Source: Enterovibrio nigricans DSM 22720 (GTDB taxonomy: Bacteria > Pseudomonadota > Gammaproteobacteria > Enterobacterales > Vibrionaceae). From it: a stretch of 33,365 bases of DNA. The notes under the pieces are model-generated. The model made no database searches. It was given only the letters and a program-made list of their open reading frames with translations, and was not told the origin of the DNA. The stretch spans positions 1 to 33,365 of the forward strand of contig NZ_FUXU01000051.1 in the NCBI RefSeq assembly GCF_900167155.1. Direction: 5' to 3'. The translations under genes were made by a program, and so were the position numbers. The stretch's first letter is position 1, and each line of letters begins with the position of its first letter. Positions 1 to 7,772 of this stretch are shown here, piece after piece.

Positions 1-393
1 GATCGTCGTGAAGTCCACTTGCATCTGCTGTCCTGGTTCAGTCTCGAAGCGCACGACAGGATCGGCAGGTACAGTCGGTTTGTATTGTTTGATGCGTTCT
101 TTAAGCATGGTGATCCCGCCGTCATAACCTAATGCCTTAATCTCACGCAAAAGAACGGTGGCAGGTATCCAATGTGGCTTTGCTGCTTCAATGCGACCAA
201 GTAAATAATCGTAATAGGGGTCTAGCTTCGACGGGCGTGACTGACGTTCGGGGTACACAGGAAGTCTGTCTTTATTCCTAAGGTAAACTCTCACCGTGTT
301 TCTAGATACACCCAACGTCTTTGCGATACGGCGGATGCTTTGGCCCTGTTGATGTAAAACGTGTATATCCACTAGTTGCTCCTGATTGATCAT
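1..393 (-). CDS. istA: IS21 family transposase IstA, N-terminal part (cut by window edge)
   Basis: This is the transposase of the IS21 element, which cuts and joins DNA during transposition together with the IstB ATPase. The frame starts at ATG 393-391 (MINQEQLVDIHVLHQQG) and stays open for 131 codons to base 1. Residues about 14-40 form a helix-turn-helix (GQSIRRIAKTLGVSRNTVRVYL region). The last visible residues, QVDFTTI, contain the first aspartate of the DDE catalytic triad at the usual place in IstA. The remaining catalytic residues and the stop lie beyond the window, so intactness is unknown. The family assignment is by recognition of these motifs. Confidence 0.85.
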   Translation of the reverse strand, partial: MINQEQLVDIHVLHQQGQSIRRIAKTLGVSRNTVRVYLRNKDRLPVYPERQSRPSKLDPYYDYLLGRIEAAKPHWIPATVLLREIKALGYDGGITMLKERIKQYKPTVPADPVVRFETEPGQQMQVDFTTI

Positions 394-465
394 AGTCCGC
401 CGTTTTATCCATGAAACGAACAGACATTTTGTCTCAGGTGGGTCAATTTTACATCGGCGGTAACA
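1..465 (-). mobile_element. IS21-family insertion sequence, left end (partial)
   Basis: The segment carries the start of an istA transposase reading leftwards out of the window, preceded by about 70 bp of non-coding terminal sequence. Read on the minus strand, the terminus would begin TGTTACCGCCGATGTAAAAT at base 465, which has the TG start expected of IS21-family ends. A leader of about 70 bp before istA is also usual for this family. The other half of the element (rest of istA, istB, right end) lies outside the window, so the target duplication cannot be checked. The exact border is inferred from the TG rule and from where lysO homology resumes. Confidence 0.7.
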
Positions 466-470
466 CCGGC

Positions 471-1358
471 ATGTTATATATTTTTATTCCTTTGGTTGTC
501 GGCTACTTAGTCCCAATAAAAAGCCCTACGCTTCTCGACAAAATCAATCGCTCAACGTCGCATTTGGTGTTCGTTATTCTTGGCCTTATGGGCCTCAGTC
601 TCGCAGGGCTTGACGACCTCTCCAGCAATCTAAATCAAATCCTCCTTTTTGCTCTCACCTTTTTCCTCTGTATTGGTTCCATGAATTTACTGGCTTTGCC
701 ACTTCTTGATTTGGTGATGAAAACCAAGACCGAACAGCACAAACGCGACATTCCATTATCTGCCATGGCGAAAGAGTCATTGAAATTGGTATTCGTCGTG
801 ATTGGTGGCTTGATCGCAGGGCTAGTATTGCCAATTTCTCTTGATTGGGTTGACCCAGCCAGCGAGGGCATTCTTCTTGTTTTGTTACTGCTCATCGGTA
901 TTCAACTCCGTAATAGCGGTATGACGCTAAAACAAATCGTGCTGAATAAGAAAGGATTGAGCATCGCGGTGACCATCATTCTAACATCATGGATGGGAGA
1001 ACTCATTGCCGCGTGGATGCTAGACCTGCCATACAACTACGGCTTGGCAATGGCATCGGGCTTCGGTTGGTACTCTCTAGCAGGCATTTTGATGGGAGAT
1101 GCGTTGGGTCCTGTATACGGAGGGGCATCTTTCCTACTTGAACTGGCAAGGGAACTGGTTGCCATCATGCTCATTCCTCTGCTTATCGGTCGCTATCCTT
1201 TAACCGCTATTGGTTATGGTGGTGCAACGTCGATGGACTTTACACTGCCAATTATCCAAACCGCGGGCGGTATCCGCTGTGTCCCTATTGCCATCGTAAG
1301 CGGATTTATTCTGAGTCTACTGGTGCCAATCTTGATGTTGTTCTTTGTGGCGTTGTAA
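471..1358 (+). CDS. lysO: LysO-type lysine exporter (YbjE/DUF340), 5' end disrupted by IS21
   Basis: This is a polytopic inner-membrane protein of the LysO family, which exports L-lysine in E. coli. The protein is almost entirely hydrophobic helices, with the family's C-terminal GFGWYSLAGIL and GGATSMDFTLPIIQTAGG regions intact. The open frame begins at ATG 411, but its first 18 codons lie in IS21 terminal sequence. The E. coli protein, as I recall it, begins MFSGLLIILVPLIVGY; here homology resumes at G-M-L-Y-I-F-I-P, which suggests the native first three codons were replaced by the insertion. ATG 471 (fifth residue in E. coli numbering) is the most likely surviving start. Any expression must come from IS-borne or fortuitous signals. 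GGCGG about 8 bp before ATG 471 could act as a weak ribosome site. Function is uncertain. Confidence 0.72.
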   Translation: MLYIFIPLVVGYLVPIKSPTLLDKINRSTSHLVFVILGLMGLSLAGLDDLSSNLNQILLFALTFFLCIGSMNLLALPLLDLVMKTKTEQHKRDIPLSAMAKESLKLVFVVIGGLIAGLVLPISLDWVDPASEGILLVLLLLIGIQLRNSGMTLKQIVLNKKGLSIAVTIILTSWMGELIAAWMLDLPYNYGLAMASGFGWYSLAGILMGDALGPVYGGASFLLELARELVAIMLIPLLIGRYPLTAIGYGGATSMDFTLPIIQTAGGIRCVPIAIVSGFILSLLVPILMLFFVAL

Positions 1359-1385
1359 CGTTCTGAGCGACAATTACCGAAAAAG

Positions 1386-1411
1386 AAAAGGAGAGCCTAG
1401 GCTCTCCTTTT
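1386..1411. terminator. Bidirectional terminator between lysO and ptsG
   Basis: A perfect palindrome (GGAGAGCCTAGGCTCTCC at 1390-1407) is flanked by A4 on the left and a T-run on the right. It can therefore end transcription of lysO on the plus strand and of ptsG on the minus strand. Confidence 0.85.
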
Positions 1412-1444
1412 TTCATCAACGTATAGGGGGAATATTCGTTGATA

Positions 1445-2875
1445 TTAGTTATTGCGGATCCATTCATCCATATCTGACTTAAGGTTGTCAGATTTAGTAC
1501 CAAAGATAGCCTGAACACCACCACCAGCAACAACAACACCTGCTGCGCCCAGTTGTTTCAGTTTGTCTTGGTCTACCTTCTCAACGCTTGCTACTGCAAC
1601 ACGAAGACGGGTGATACAAGCATCCAGATTTGTGATGTTCTCTTTACCGCCGAACGCCATTACCAAATCTTTTGCCATGTCAGATACTTCGCCAGTTGCA
1701 ACTGTTTCTTGCTCTTCGTCTTCACGGCCTGGTGTTTTCAGATCCATCACTCGAATTACCACGCGGAATACTACATAGTAAATCACCGCGTAGATAAGAC
1801 CCATAACAACCAGCAGACCCATGTTTTGTGCGTTAGGCGACTGAACGATGAAATCAATGAAGCCATTTGAGAAAGTGTGTCCGTGTACGATACCCAGAGA
1901 GTTAGTGATAACGTAAGCCAGACCAGCAAGAACTGCGTGGATGACGTACAGAACTGGTGCAACGAACAAGAATGCGAATTCGATTGGTTCAGTAATACCT
2001 GTTAGGAATGAAGTCAGAGCGGCTGAAATCATGATACCTGCAACTTTCGCACGGTTCTCAGGCTTCGCTGAGTGCCAGATTGCGAATGCTGCTGCTGGCA
2101 GACCGAACATCTTGAACAAGTAACCACCTGCAAGCTGACCGAAGCCGTTACCTGCTGCACGAGACGCATCGTCTGCAGTCAGGAAGCACGTCATAATACC
2201 GTGAGCTGCTTCACCCGCTTTGTTTACACAAGAACCTGCTTCGTAGAAGAATGGTACGTTCCAGATGTGGTGCAGGCCGAACGGGATCAGTGAACGCTCG
2301 ATAACGCCGTAGATACCAAATGCAGCAACAGGGTTTTGGTTAGCAGCCCAATCAGAGAACGTCGCGATTGCTGCACCGATTGGTGGCCAAATCAAAGACA
2401 AAACCAAGCCCAGCGCAATTGAACATAAGCCAGTCATGATTGGTACGAAACGCTTACCAGCGAAGAAGCCCAGGTACTCTGGTAGCTGAATACGGAAGAA
2501 GCGGTTAAACGCCCAACCTGCTACGCCACCGACTAAGATGCCGCCTAGTACGCCCGTATCGATACCTGCAACACCGTGTACGTCCGCCATAACTTTCAGC
2601 GTCGCCACCATGATGCCGTAACCGACGGTTGCAGAAAGTGCTGCTACACCATCGTTATTTGTAAAGCCTAGTGCTACACCAATTGCGAACAGCAATGGCA
2701 TTTGACCGAATACAGATCCACCCGCTTGTTCCATCAAATGAGAAACAACGTCTGGCATCCAGCTAAAGTTCGCAGCACCTACCCCAAGAAGGATACCCGC
2801 TACTGGCAAAACCGATACTGGCAGCATCAGTGCCTTACCGACTTTTTGCGCATTGGCAAACAGGTTCTTAAACAT
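1445..2875 (-). CDS. ptsG: PTS glucose-specific transporter subunit IIBC
   Basis: This is the inner-membrane glucose permease of the phosphotransferase system, which takes up and phosphorylates glucose using phosphate relayed from HPr and EIIA(Glc). The 476-residue length matches glucose IICB proteins. Residues 1 to about 385 are the membrane IIC domain, with the family motifs [16 protein letters not shown] near 75-90 and [12 protein letters not shown] near 294-306. A linker rich in acidic residues is followed by the IIB domain from about 400. There [13 protein letters not shown] carries the phosphorylated cysteine. AGGAG lies 8-9 bp before the ATG. ptsG is last in the fab-to-holB-to-tatD gene order but is separated from tatD by a terminator and about 480 bp, so it has its own promoter region. 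A related N-acetylglucosamine or maltose permease is less likely given the synteny. Confidence 0.93.
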   Translation of the reverse strand: MFKNLFANAQKVGKALMLPVSVLPVAGILLGVGAANFSWMPDVVSHLMEQAGGSVFGQMPLLFAIGVALGFTNNDGVAALSATVGYGIMVATLKVMADVHGVAGIDTGVLGGILVGGVAGWAFNRFFRIQLPEYLGFFAGKRFVPIMTGLCSIALGLVLSLIWPPIGAAIATFSDWAANQNPVAAFGIYGVIERSLIPFGLHHIWNVPFFYEAGSCVNKAGEAAHGIMTCFLTADDASRAAGNGFGQLAGGYLFKMFGLPAAAFAIWHSAKPENRAKVAGIMISAALTSFLTGITEPIEFAFLFVAPVLYVIHAVLAGLAYVITNSLGIVHGHTFSNGFIDFIVQSPNAQNMGLLVVMGLIYAVIYYVVFRVVIRVMDLKTPGREDEEQETVATGEVSDMAKDLVMAFGGKENITNLDACITRLRVAVASVEKVDQDKLKQLGAAGVVVAGGGVQAIFGTKSDNLKSDMDEWIRNN

Positions 2876-2994
2876 AAATTTGCTCCTGAAAATGATGAGT
2901 TGTGCTTGAACTCAGTGCGATTACGAGCTCTCGACAACCCAGCAACAATGTAATTCGAGGAGTAATATAGGGCTGCGATTTCAGAGACTCTACG

Positions 2995-3006
2995 TAACAC
3001 GTGTTA
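2995..3006. promoter_or_regulatory. 12-bp palindrome upstream of ptsG (possible operator)
   Basis: TAACACGTGTTA is a perfect dyad about 120 bp upstream of the ptsG start. No regulator can be named from the sequence alone. Confidence 0.3.
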
Positions 3007-3207
3007 AGTGTTCAGAAACTAAATATAGATCACATGCCGAGACCAACTAATAGCAGTTTTGATACTCCTTATATCATTGTTTTAAAAGAGTTAAATTAAA
3101 TATCAGGCAGGGTTTTCCTTTTTTAAGGAAGTTCGAAGATGTGCGCCACCTTTGTTTTTTAATGTAACGAAATAAGTGGTATTGCATCGTAGGAGTTACG
3201 CTGTAAT

Positions 3208-3221
3208 TTGATAAAGATCAA
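3208..3221. promoter_or_regulatory. FNR-type binding site
   Basis: TTGATAAAGATCAA matches the FNR consensus TTGAT-N4-ATCAA at every defined position. On the minus strand a TGCAAT -10-like hexamer (3186-3181) begins 28.5 bp from the dyad centre, close to class II FNR promoter geometry and pointing to ptsG. On the plus strand TATGTA (3245-3250) lies at a similar distance. Confidence 0.6.
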
Positions 3222-3330
3222 CAAATTAAAACTACGGGTTCGGATATGTAACCTTGGCCAAAAACGATGTGCGATTTGTAACGTTGAATCTTCGCAACCA
3301 AAGAGGGTGAAATAATCGTAGGAAATAAAA

Positions 3331-3352
3331 AACCGAGCGTCATCGCTCGGTT
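3331..3352 (-). terminator. tatD terminator
   Basis: The stem AACCGAGCG/CGCTCGGTT with a TCAT loop lies just after the tatD stop. On the minus strand it is followed by TTTTTTATTT. On the plus strand the following run (TTCTTTATTATTT) is poorer but could also work. Confidence 0.85.
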
Positions 3353-3357
3353 CTTTA

Positions 3358-4134
3358 TTATTTCTTCGCTTTCGAGAAAAGCGTAAAGAAATTCTCAGTG
3401 GTTATTCTAGCGACTTCATCGCCTGACACACCTTTCAGCAACCCAACATATTCTGCGACTTCACGAACATAAGCCGGTTGGTTCTCTTTACCACGAAACG
3501 GTATAGGAGCCAGATACGGCGAGTCCGTTTCTACTAACAAACGTTCCAGTGGCAAACGACGCACCACATCTTTCAGTTCTGACGCTTTATTAAATGTCAC
3601 GATACCCGAGATCGAAATGTAGAAACCCAGCTCAATTGCTGCTTCGGCCATTTCATAGCTTTCGGTAAAGCAGTGAAGTACCCCTCCCACTTTCTCTGCA
3701 TTCTCTTCTCGCAGGATTTGCAGGGTATCTTCACGCGCCATTCGGGTGTGAATGATCAATGGCTTGTTAAGCTCCACTGCTAGACGTACATGCAGGCGGA
3801 AGGCATCTTTTTGCTTCTCAGCTAATTCAGGCTGATAGTGATAATCAAGGCCAGTTTCACCTATAGCGACAACACGCTCGTCAGACGCTAATGCTTTTAG
3901 CGTTTCGTAATCGAATCCTTCCTCTATATCGAGAGGGTGCACACCGCAAGATGCGAACACATTGTCAAAAGGGCGGATCATATCCATCATCTTAGGAAAG
4001 CTTTTCAGCGTTACGCCGACTGACAGCAAATAATCCACGCCACGTTGTTTAGCGTTATCGACAACCGCAGCCACATCAGTGTGCAGGTCTTCGTAGTTTA
4101 ATTTATCAAGGTGGCAATGCGAGTCGACTAGCAC
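3358..4134 (-). CDS. TatD family metal-dependent hydrolase (YcfH type)
   Basis: This is a TIM-barrel metallo-hydrolase of the TatD family. Members act as metal-dependent DNases or related phosphohydrolases; the precise substrate of the YcfH subgroup is not settled. Visible metal-ligand motifs in order are DSHCHLD (residues 4-10), GETGLDYHY (about 92-100), IIHTRMA (about 127), GVLHCFTE (about 151) and ETDSPYLAP (about 203). The 258-residue length is normal. The start MLVDSHCHLD is as in other family members. The gene follows holB with a 120-bp gap containing a weak hairpin. In several relatives a pilZ gene sits in that gap, but none is present here. The family call is firm and the exact reaction is not. 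Confidence 0.9.
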   Translation of the reverse strand: MLVDSHCHLDKLNYEDLHTDVAAVVDNAKQRGVDYLLSVGVTLKSFPKMMDMIRPFDNVFASCGVHPLDIEEGFDYETLKALASDERVVAIGETGLDYHYQPELAEKQKDAFRLHVRLAVELNKPLIIHTRMAREDTLQILREENAEKVGGVLHCFTESYEMAEAAIELGFYISISGIVTFNKASELKDVVRRLPLERLLVETDSPYLAPIPFRGKENQPAYVREVAEYVGLLKGVSGDEVARITTENFFTLFSKAKK

Positions 4135-4231
4135 GTCACTTTCTCCGATTGAGTCTTGTTTGAAAGGGGCGGATTATATAACGAAATAGAAAGAATTTGC
4201 AGGGGAGTAAAAAAGAGGTTAGTAAAAGAGC

Positions 4232-4248
4232 GGCTCCTGAGCGGAGCC
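4232..4248 (-). terminator. Weak terminator after holB
   Basis: The stem GGCTCC/GGAGCC with loop TGAGC lies just past the holB stop. On the minus strand it is followed by GCTCTTTTAC, an imperfect T-run, so termination may be partial. Confidence 0.5.
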
Positions 4249-4254
4249 TCTCTA

Positions 4255-5214
4255 TCAGAAATCGCTCAGCCAACGGCTTATCAACAGTTCACTGTTCAGG
4301 CCAGTGTGCTTTACCATTTCCGCTTTAAGCTTATTCAATGCCATCAATTGCTGAATGACTTTGCTATGTGACAACGACTCAGCCAGAGCCATGAGCATTT
4401 TTTCGCTGTCACAATGCACGAGAGCTTCATGAGTACCCTGTTGGATTTTGATAACATCCAACAGTAAAAAACTAAGCCATTTCAAACCGTCACGATCAGA
4501 CTTCAAGATACAGTCAGTGACATCGAAGATGCCTTGCTTCTCCGTGAGGTATTTGGAAAAGGCAGACAACAGCGCTTCATGTTTTCCAGCACTGCCTTTG
4601 TCTATAAACGCTTTCGCGGCAAGCGGTGCGCCACGATTAATCCTAATCACCTGCAAGGGTACAGACTCGAACAGTTCCGATTCCACCCAACGCTTTGCCA
4701 CGGACTCTTCCGGCATCTTGGGCTTCCATTTATTGCAGCGGCTGACAACCGTTGGCAACATACTGTCCATCGATTCTGTTAGCAAGATAAAGTGGCAATT
4801 AGCCGGCGGCTCTTCAAGCGTTTTCAACAACGCATTGGCGGCAGCCTCCCCCATCCTGTCGGCATTTTGAACCAGAATAACGCGCTGTCCACCGAGTTGA
4901 GATGTTTCCCACGCATACTTGTTACCAGCTCGAATAACATCAACACCGAGTTGTTTGCCTTCCGCTTCCGGTCTTAACCAATGAAAGTCTGGATGCGTTT
5001 CAGCATCGAACAGTTGGCAACTATGGCAAATACCGCAAGGCTCCACTATTCCGTTTTTACAAAGAATAGTTTTTGCCAACATCGCAGAAAGTTCCTGTTT
5101 ACCACTGCCTTTGGGCGCACTCAACAAAACGGCATGATGAAGCCGATCCTGACTTAGAAGCTGTTGCCAGTTGTGCCAAATTTCGTTGTGCCACGGGTAA
5201 ACCTTAGCCAGCAT
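4255..5214 (-). CDS. holB: DNA polymerase III subunit delta'
   Basis: This is the delta-prime subunit of the clamp loader, which helps open the beta clamp and load it on primed DNA. The N-terminal AAA+ domain shows a degenerate P-loop ([12 protein letters not shown], about 33-44). It is followed by a four-cysteine zinc module ([15 protein letters not shown], about 52-66). The sensor region includes [20 protein letters not shown] and VVSRCNKW. The 319-residue length fits. The start overlaps the end of tmk by 11 bp, implying translational coupling in the pabC-mltG-tmk-holB operon. Confidence 0.93.
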   Translation of the reverse strand: MLAKVYPWHNEIWHNWQQLLSQDRLHHAVLLSAPKGSGKQELSAMLAKTILCKNGIVEPCGICHSCQLFDAETHPDFHWLRPEAEGKQLGVDVIRAGNKYAWETSQLGGQRVILVQNADRMGEAAANALLKTLEEPPANCHFILLTESMDSMLPTVVSRCNKWKPKMPEESVAKRWVESELFESVPLQVIRINRGAPLAAKAFIDKGSAGKHEALLSAFSKYLTEKQGIFDVTDCILKSDRDGLKWLSFLLLDVIKIQQGTHEALVHCDSEKMLMALAESLSHSKVIQQLMALNKLKAEMVKHTGLNSELLISRWLSDF

Positions 5215-5839
5215 GATTTAGCCATTTCTCCAACGCTGCTTTGATGTCCGCAGATACTTGTTCAATGCTCTGTGAGGCATCAATGATAACAATACTCGCG
5301 TCTGCATTCGCTAATTCGAGGTAGCGTTCGCGAGTACGGTGGAAGAAATCCAACTGCATTTTTTCAATACGATCCAATTCGCCACGCGCCTTTGCGCGAG
5401 ATAGGCCTATCGCTGGATCCAAATCCATATACAAGGTGAAATCCGGGCGAAAATCACCAAGGACAGTATCGCGAAGATTGGCCATCAATGTTTTATCAAA
5501 TCCACGACCGCCACCTTGATACGCTTGAGACGACATGTCATGACGATCACCAACAACATACGCACCGCGATTTAGCGCAGGTTTAATGACATTATCAGCC
5601 AACTGAATACGTGCTGCGTACAACAGCAGTAATTCAGCCATGTCCGTCAGTGGTTCATCTGGGTGACCCTCTTTAACCAGCGCACGCATTTGCTCAGCAA
5701 GCGGCGTTCCACCTGGCTCACGCGTTGTTTCGATATCCGCAATCCCTTGGGCTTTCAGAGTTTCAATCACATTGTGGATAGCCGTGGTTTTACCCGCGCC
5801 TTCCAACCCTTCTACGACGATAAATTTTCCGTTATTCAT
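5204..5839 (-). CDS. tmk: Thymidylate kinase
   Basis: This cytoplasmic enzyme phosphorylates dTMP to dTDP with ATP, an essential step in dTTP synthesis. Visible features are the P-loop GLEGAGKTT (residues 10-18), the dTMP-binding [14 protein letters not shown] (about 39-52), the [16 protein letters not shown] segment (about 97-112) and a LID-like region with R residues ([13 protein letters not shown]). The 211-residue length is typical. The start overlaps the mltG stop by 4 bp and the end overlaps holB, so all three are probably translated from one message. Confidence 0.95.
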   Translation of the reverse strand: MNNGKFIVVEGLEGAGKTTAIHNVIETLKAQGIADIETTREPGGTPLAEQMRALVKEGHPDEPLTDMAELLLLYAARIQLADNVIKPALNRGAYVVGDRHDMSSQAYQGGGRGFDKTLMANLRDTVLGDFRPDFTLYMDLDPAIGLSRAKARGELDRIEKMQLDFFHRTRERYLELANADASIVIIDASQSIEQVSADIKAALEKWLNHAG

Positions 5840-6849
5840 TGGTTTCTTAATGTCTTGAGATACTGTCTAACTGCACGGTTATGTTCCGTGAGCGTTTTAG
5901 AAAACTTGTGTCCGCCTAAACCGTCTGCCACAAAATAGAAGTAAGGCGTATCTGCAGGTTTAGCCGCAGCCACAATGGAAGCCTTACCCGGCATTGCGAT
6001 CGGCGTGGGTGGTAAGCCGAAAATCACATACGTATTGTACGGGGTCGGTGTACGTAAATCTTTCTTGCGTATATTGCCATCATATTTATCGCCCATTCCG
6101 TAGATAACTGTTGGGTCAGTCTGAAGGCGCATACGCTTGTTTAAACGGTTTACAAACACAGAAGCCACTTTCTCGCGCTCTGCATCAACGGCTGTTTCTT
6201 TTTCAATGATGGAGGCCAAGGTTAACAATTCGTATTCGGACTTAATTGGCAGTCCTTTCTCTCTGTTACCCCATGCATCCTCTAAAGCTCGCTCCAATTG
6301 GGTATTGGCACGCTTAAGGACAGATAAATCACTTTCACCCGCCACATAATGATAGGTTTCCGGTAACAATAGCCCTTCAACCTTGTCACCTTCCAATCCC
6401 AGCTTTTGCGCAATCTGTTTTTCAGAAAGTTCCGTCGTATCGTGCTCAAGGTAATCACTGGCAGCAAGCTCTTCTCGCCACTCTTTAAACGTGCTGCCTT
6501 CAACGAAAGTAATCGAAAATTGGTGTTCTTTGCCTGAACGAACCACCGCAAAAAGATCGCCCAGCGATGTACCGGGCTCGACTAGATAAGTACCCGCTTT
6601 CAGTTTGGTCAACTCTGGATGTGTCTTTGCTGCCCAGCGTGCCCAAGGAGACGCATCTATAACTTTTTCGGCAACGAGTTTGCGCGTAAATGAGTGGTAA
6701 TTAGCACCCTCGGGTACCACAATCAGCGTTTCGTTTTCAGAATTGATGGGGCCCGCAACATAGCCTTCAATTTGGCCGTAGGCCCAGTAAGCGCCTCCTG
6801 CTCCGGCTAGCGCTAACAACAAAATAAACAGCGCAAGTTTTTTAATCAC
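5836..6849 (-). CDS. mltG: Endolytic murein transglycosylase
   Basis: MltG (YceG) cleaves nascent peptidoglycan glycan strands and sets their length. It is anchored by one N-terminal transmembrane helix (about 5-25), with the catalytic domain in the periplasm. A LysM-like region ([15 protein letters not shown]) is followed by the YceG catalytic core, containing [22 protein letters not shown] with the catalytic glutamate (about 218), [10 protein letters not shown] and [20 protein letters not shown]. The length of 337 residues is usual. The start overlaps the pabC stop as ATGA. The pabC-mltG-tmk-holB order is conserved in gammaproteobacteria. Confidence 0.94.
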   Translation of the reverse strand: MIKKLALFILLLALAGAGGAYWAYGQIEGYVAGPINSENETLIVVPEGANYHSFTRKLVAEKVIDASPWARWAAKTHPELTKLKAGTYLVEPGTSLGDLFAVVRSGKEHQFSITFVEGSTFKEWREELAASDYLEHDTTELSEKQIAQKLGLEGDKVEGLLLPETYHYVAGESDLSVLKRANTQLERALEDAWGNREKGLPIKSEYELLTLASIIEKETAVDAEREKVASVFVNRLNKRMRLQTDPTVIYGMGDKYDGNIRKKDLRTPTPYNTYVIFGLPPTPIAMPGKASIVAAAKPADTPYFYFVADGLGGHKFSKTLTEHNRAVRQYLKTLRNQ

Positions 6850-7655
6850 GCATTCAACCTCAAAGTAAGTGCTCTACAAGCGTCAAAATCGTTGTAGTTT
6901 GTTCTTTCTATACAGCGAATTGGCACAATACCCATCACTGCGTTTGTTATAAACACTTCGTCCGCGTCCCACAGCACATCAGGCTTCTCTATGGCAATCT
7001 CAACCTGATAACCACAGTCGGGTGCAGATTCAATGATCTGTCGGCGCATTGTACCTTCTACACCGGAAAGCGTAAGGTCAGGAGTATACAAGGTTCGACC
7101 TTTTCGCCAAAAAATGTTCGACGCTGACGCTTCAACAAGGTTTCCGTTCAAATCGCAAACAAGTCCATCGTCTGCACCCCGCTCTTCGACCTCTTTTTTT
7201 ATCAGCACCTGTTCGAGACGGTTTAAATGCTTAATACCCGCCAGTGGCGACAAGCCAAGCTGGGTATCCAAAATAAGGGTGTTGATGCCTTTCTCTTTCC
7301 ATAAGGAGTAAGCGGGAGGAAAAGCATGGGAAGATACAACGATTGTTGGCGACGAGCAGCCGGAAGGACTGTAGCCACGTCCCCCGACGCCTCTCGATAC
7401 AAGTACTTTGATAACAGCGTTATTGTCTGACTCTGTGGAAAGTGCAACGTCGTTAACCCAAGATTCGATTTCCTGCCAATTTGACACGTTAATCGCTAAT
7501 GCTTGCGTGTTAGACATCAAACGAGCGATGTGAAGCGGAAGCGCTAGTATCTTGCCATGACGTGCCAACATGGTGGTGTAACAACCATCTCCATATTGAA
7601 ATCCTCTGTCAGCAATGTCGATTCGCGTTTCCGGTGAGCCGTTCAAAAGAATCAT
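6846..7655 (-). CDS. pabC: Aminodeoxychorismate lyase
   Basis: This PLP enzyme of fold class IV converts 4-amino-4-deoxychorismate to p-aminobenzoate and pyruvate in folate synthesis. GIKHLNRLEQV (from about 140) carries the PLP lysine (K142, equivalent by my alignment to K140 of E. coli PabC). DRGFQYGDGCYTT (about 16-28) and SRGVGGRGYS (about 88-96) are also typical. At 269 residues it matches E. coli exactly. AGGATGG precedes the ATG. The fabF terminator ends only about 16 nt upstream, and a promoter overlaps that terminator, so pabC probably heads its own transcript. Confidence 0.94.
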   Translation of the reverse strand: MILLNGSPETRIDIADRGFQYGDGCYTTMLARHGKILALPLHIARLMSNTQALAINVSNWQEIESWVNDVALSTESDNNAVIKVLVSRGVGGRGYSPSGCSSPTIVVSSHAFPPAYSLWKEKGINTLILDTQLGLSPLAGIKHLNRLEQVLIKKEVEERGADDGLVCDLNGNLVEASASNIFWRKGRTLYTPDLTLSGVEGTMRRQIIESAPDCGYQVEIAIEKPDVLWDADEVFITNAVMGIVPIRCIERTNYNDFDACRALTLRLNA

Positions 7656-7677
7656 GCAGCCATCCTAGAGCAAAAAA

Positions 7678-7705
7678 ACGGCCCGGTATTGTTATACCGG
7701 GCCGT
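7678..7705 (-). terminator. fabF terminator
   Basis: A 12-bp perfect stem (ACGGCCCGGTAT/ATACCGGGCCGT) with a TGTT loop is followed by seven Ts on the minus strand. It is a strong intrinsic terminator that ends about 16 nt before the pabC start codon. Confidence 0.9.
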
Positions 7706-7718
7706 CGTATTCTATCAA
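7691..7718 (-). promoter_or_regulatory. Candidate pabC promoter overlapping the fabF terminator
   Basis: On the minus strand, TTGATA (7718-7713) and TATAAC (7696-7691) are separated by 16 bp. Each matches the sigma-70 consensus at 5 of 6 positions. The -10 sits at the terminator loop, so transcripts would start inside the second arm and escape the hairpin. The leader would be about 28 nt and include the pabC ribosome site. Confidence 0.6.
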
Positions 7719-7772
7719 AAACCTAACGGGCCAAAAACCTCATCCGCCAAAAAGCTAAGCGGACAAATACGC

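Larger units (their letters stand above)
2876..3329 (-). promoter_or_regulatory. ptsG upstream regulatory region (no gene seen)
   Basis: This A+T-rich gap of about 450 bp between ptsG and the tatD terminator has no convincing coding frame. It contains a perfect FNR-type box (3208-3221), a 12-bp palindrome TAACACGTGTTA (2995-3006), a TAGATCACAT half-site resembling half a CRP site (about 3026-3035), and a short TTCCTTTTTTAAGGAA inverted repeat (about 3114-3130). The region presumably holds the ptsG promoter(s). I could not place a single clear promoter close to the gene. Confidence 0.5.

Noticed and set aside
411-470. First 20 codons of the lysO open frame as genuine protein
   Set aside because: They lie almost wholly in IS21 terminal sequence, have no ribosome site and do not resemble LysO N-termini.
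3135-3165. Seven-codon mini-ORF (MCATFVF) after AAGGAAG in the ptsG upstream region
   Set aside because: Too short and without associated attenuator structure; probably chance.
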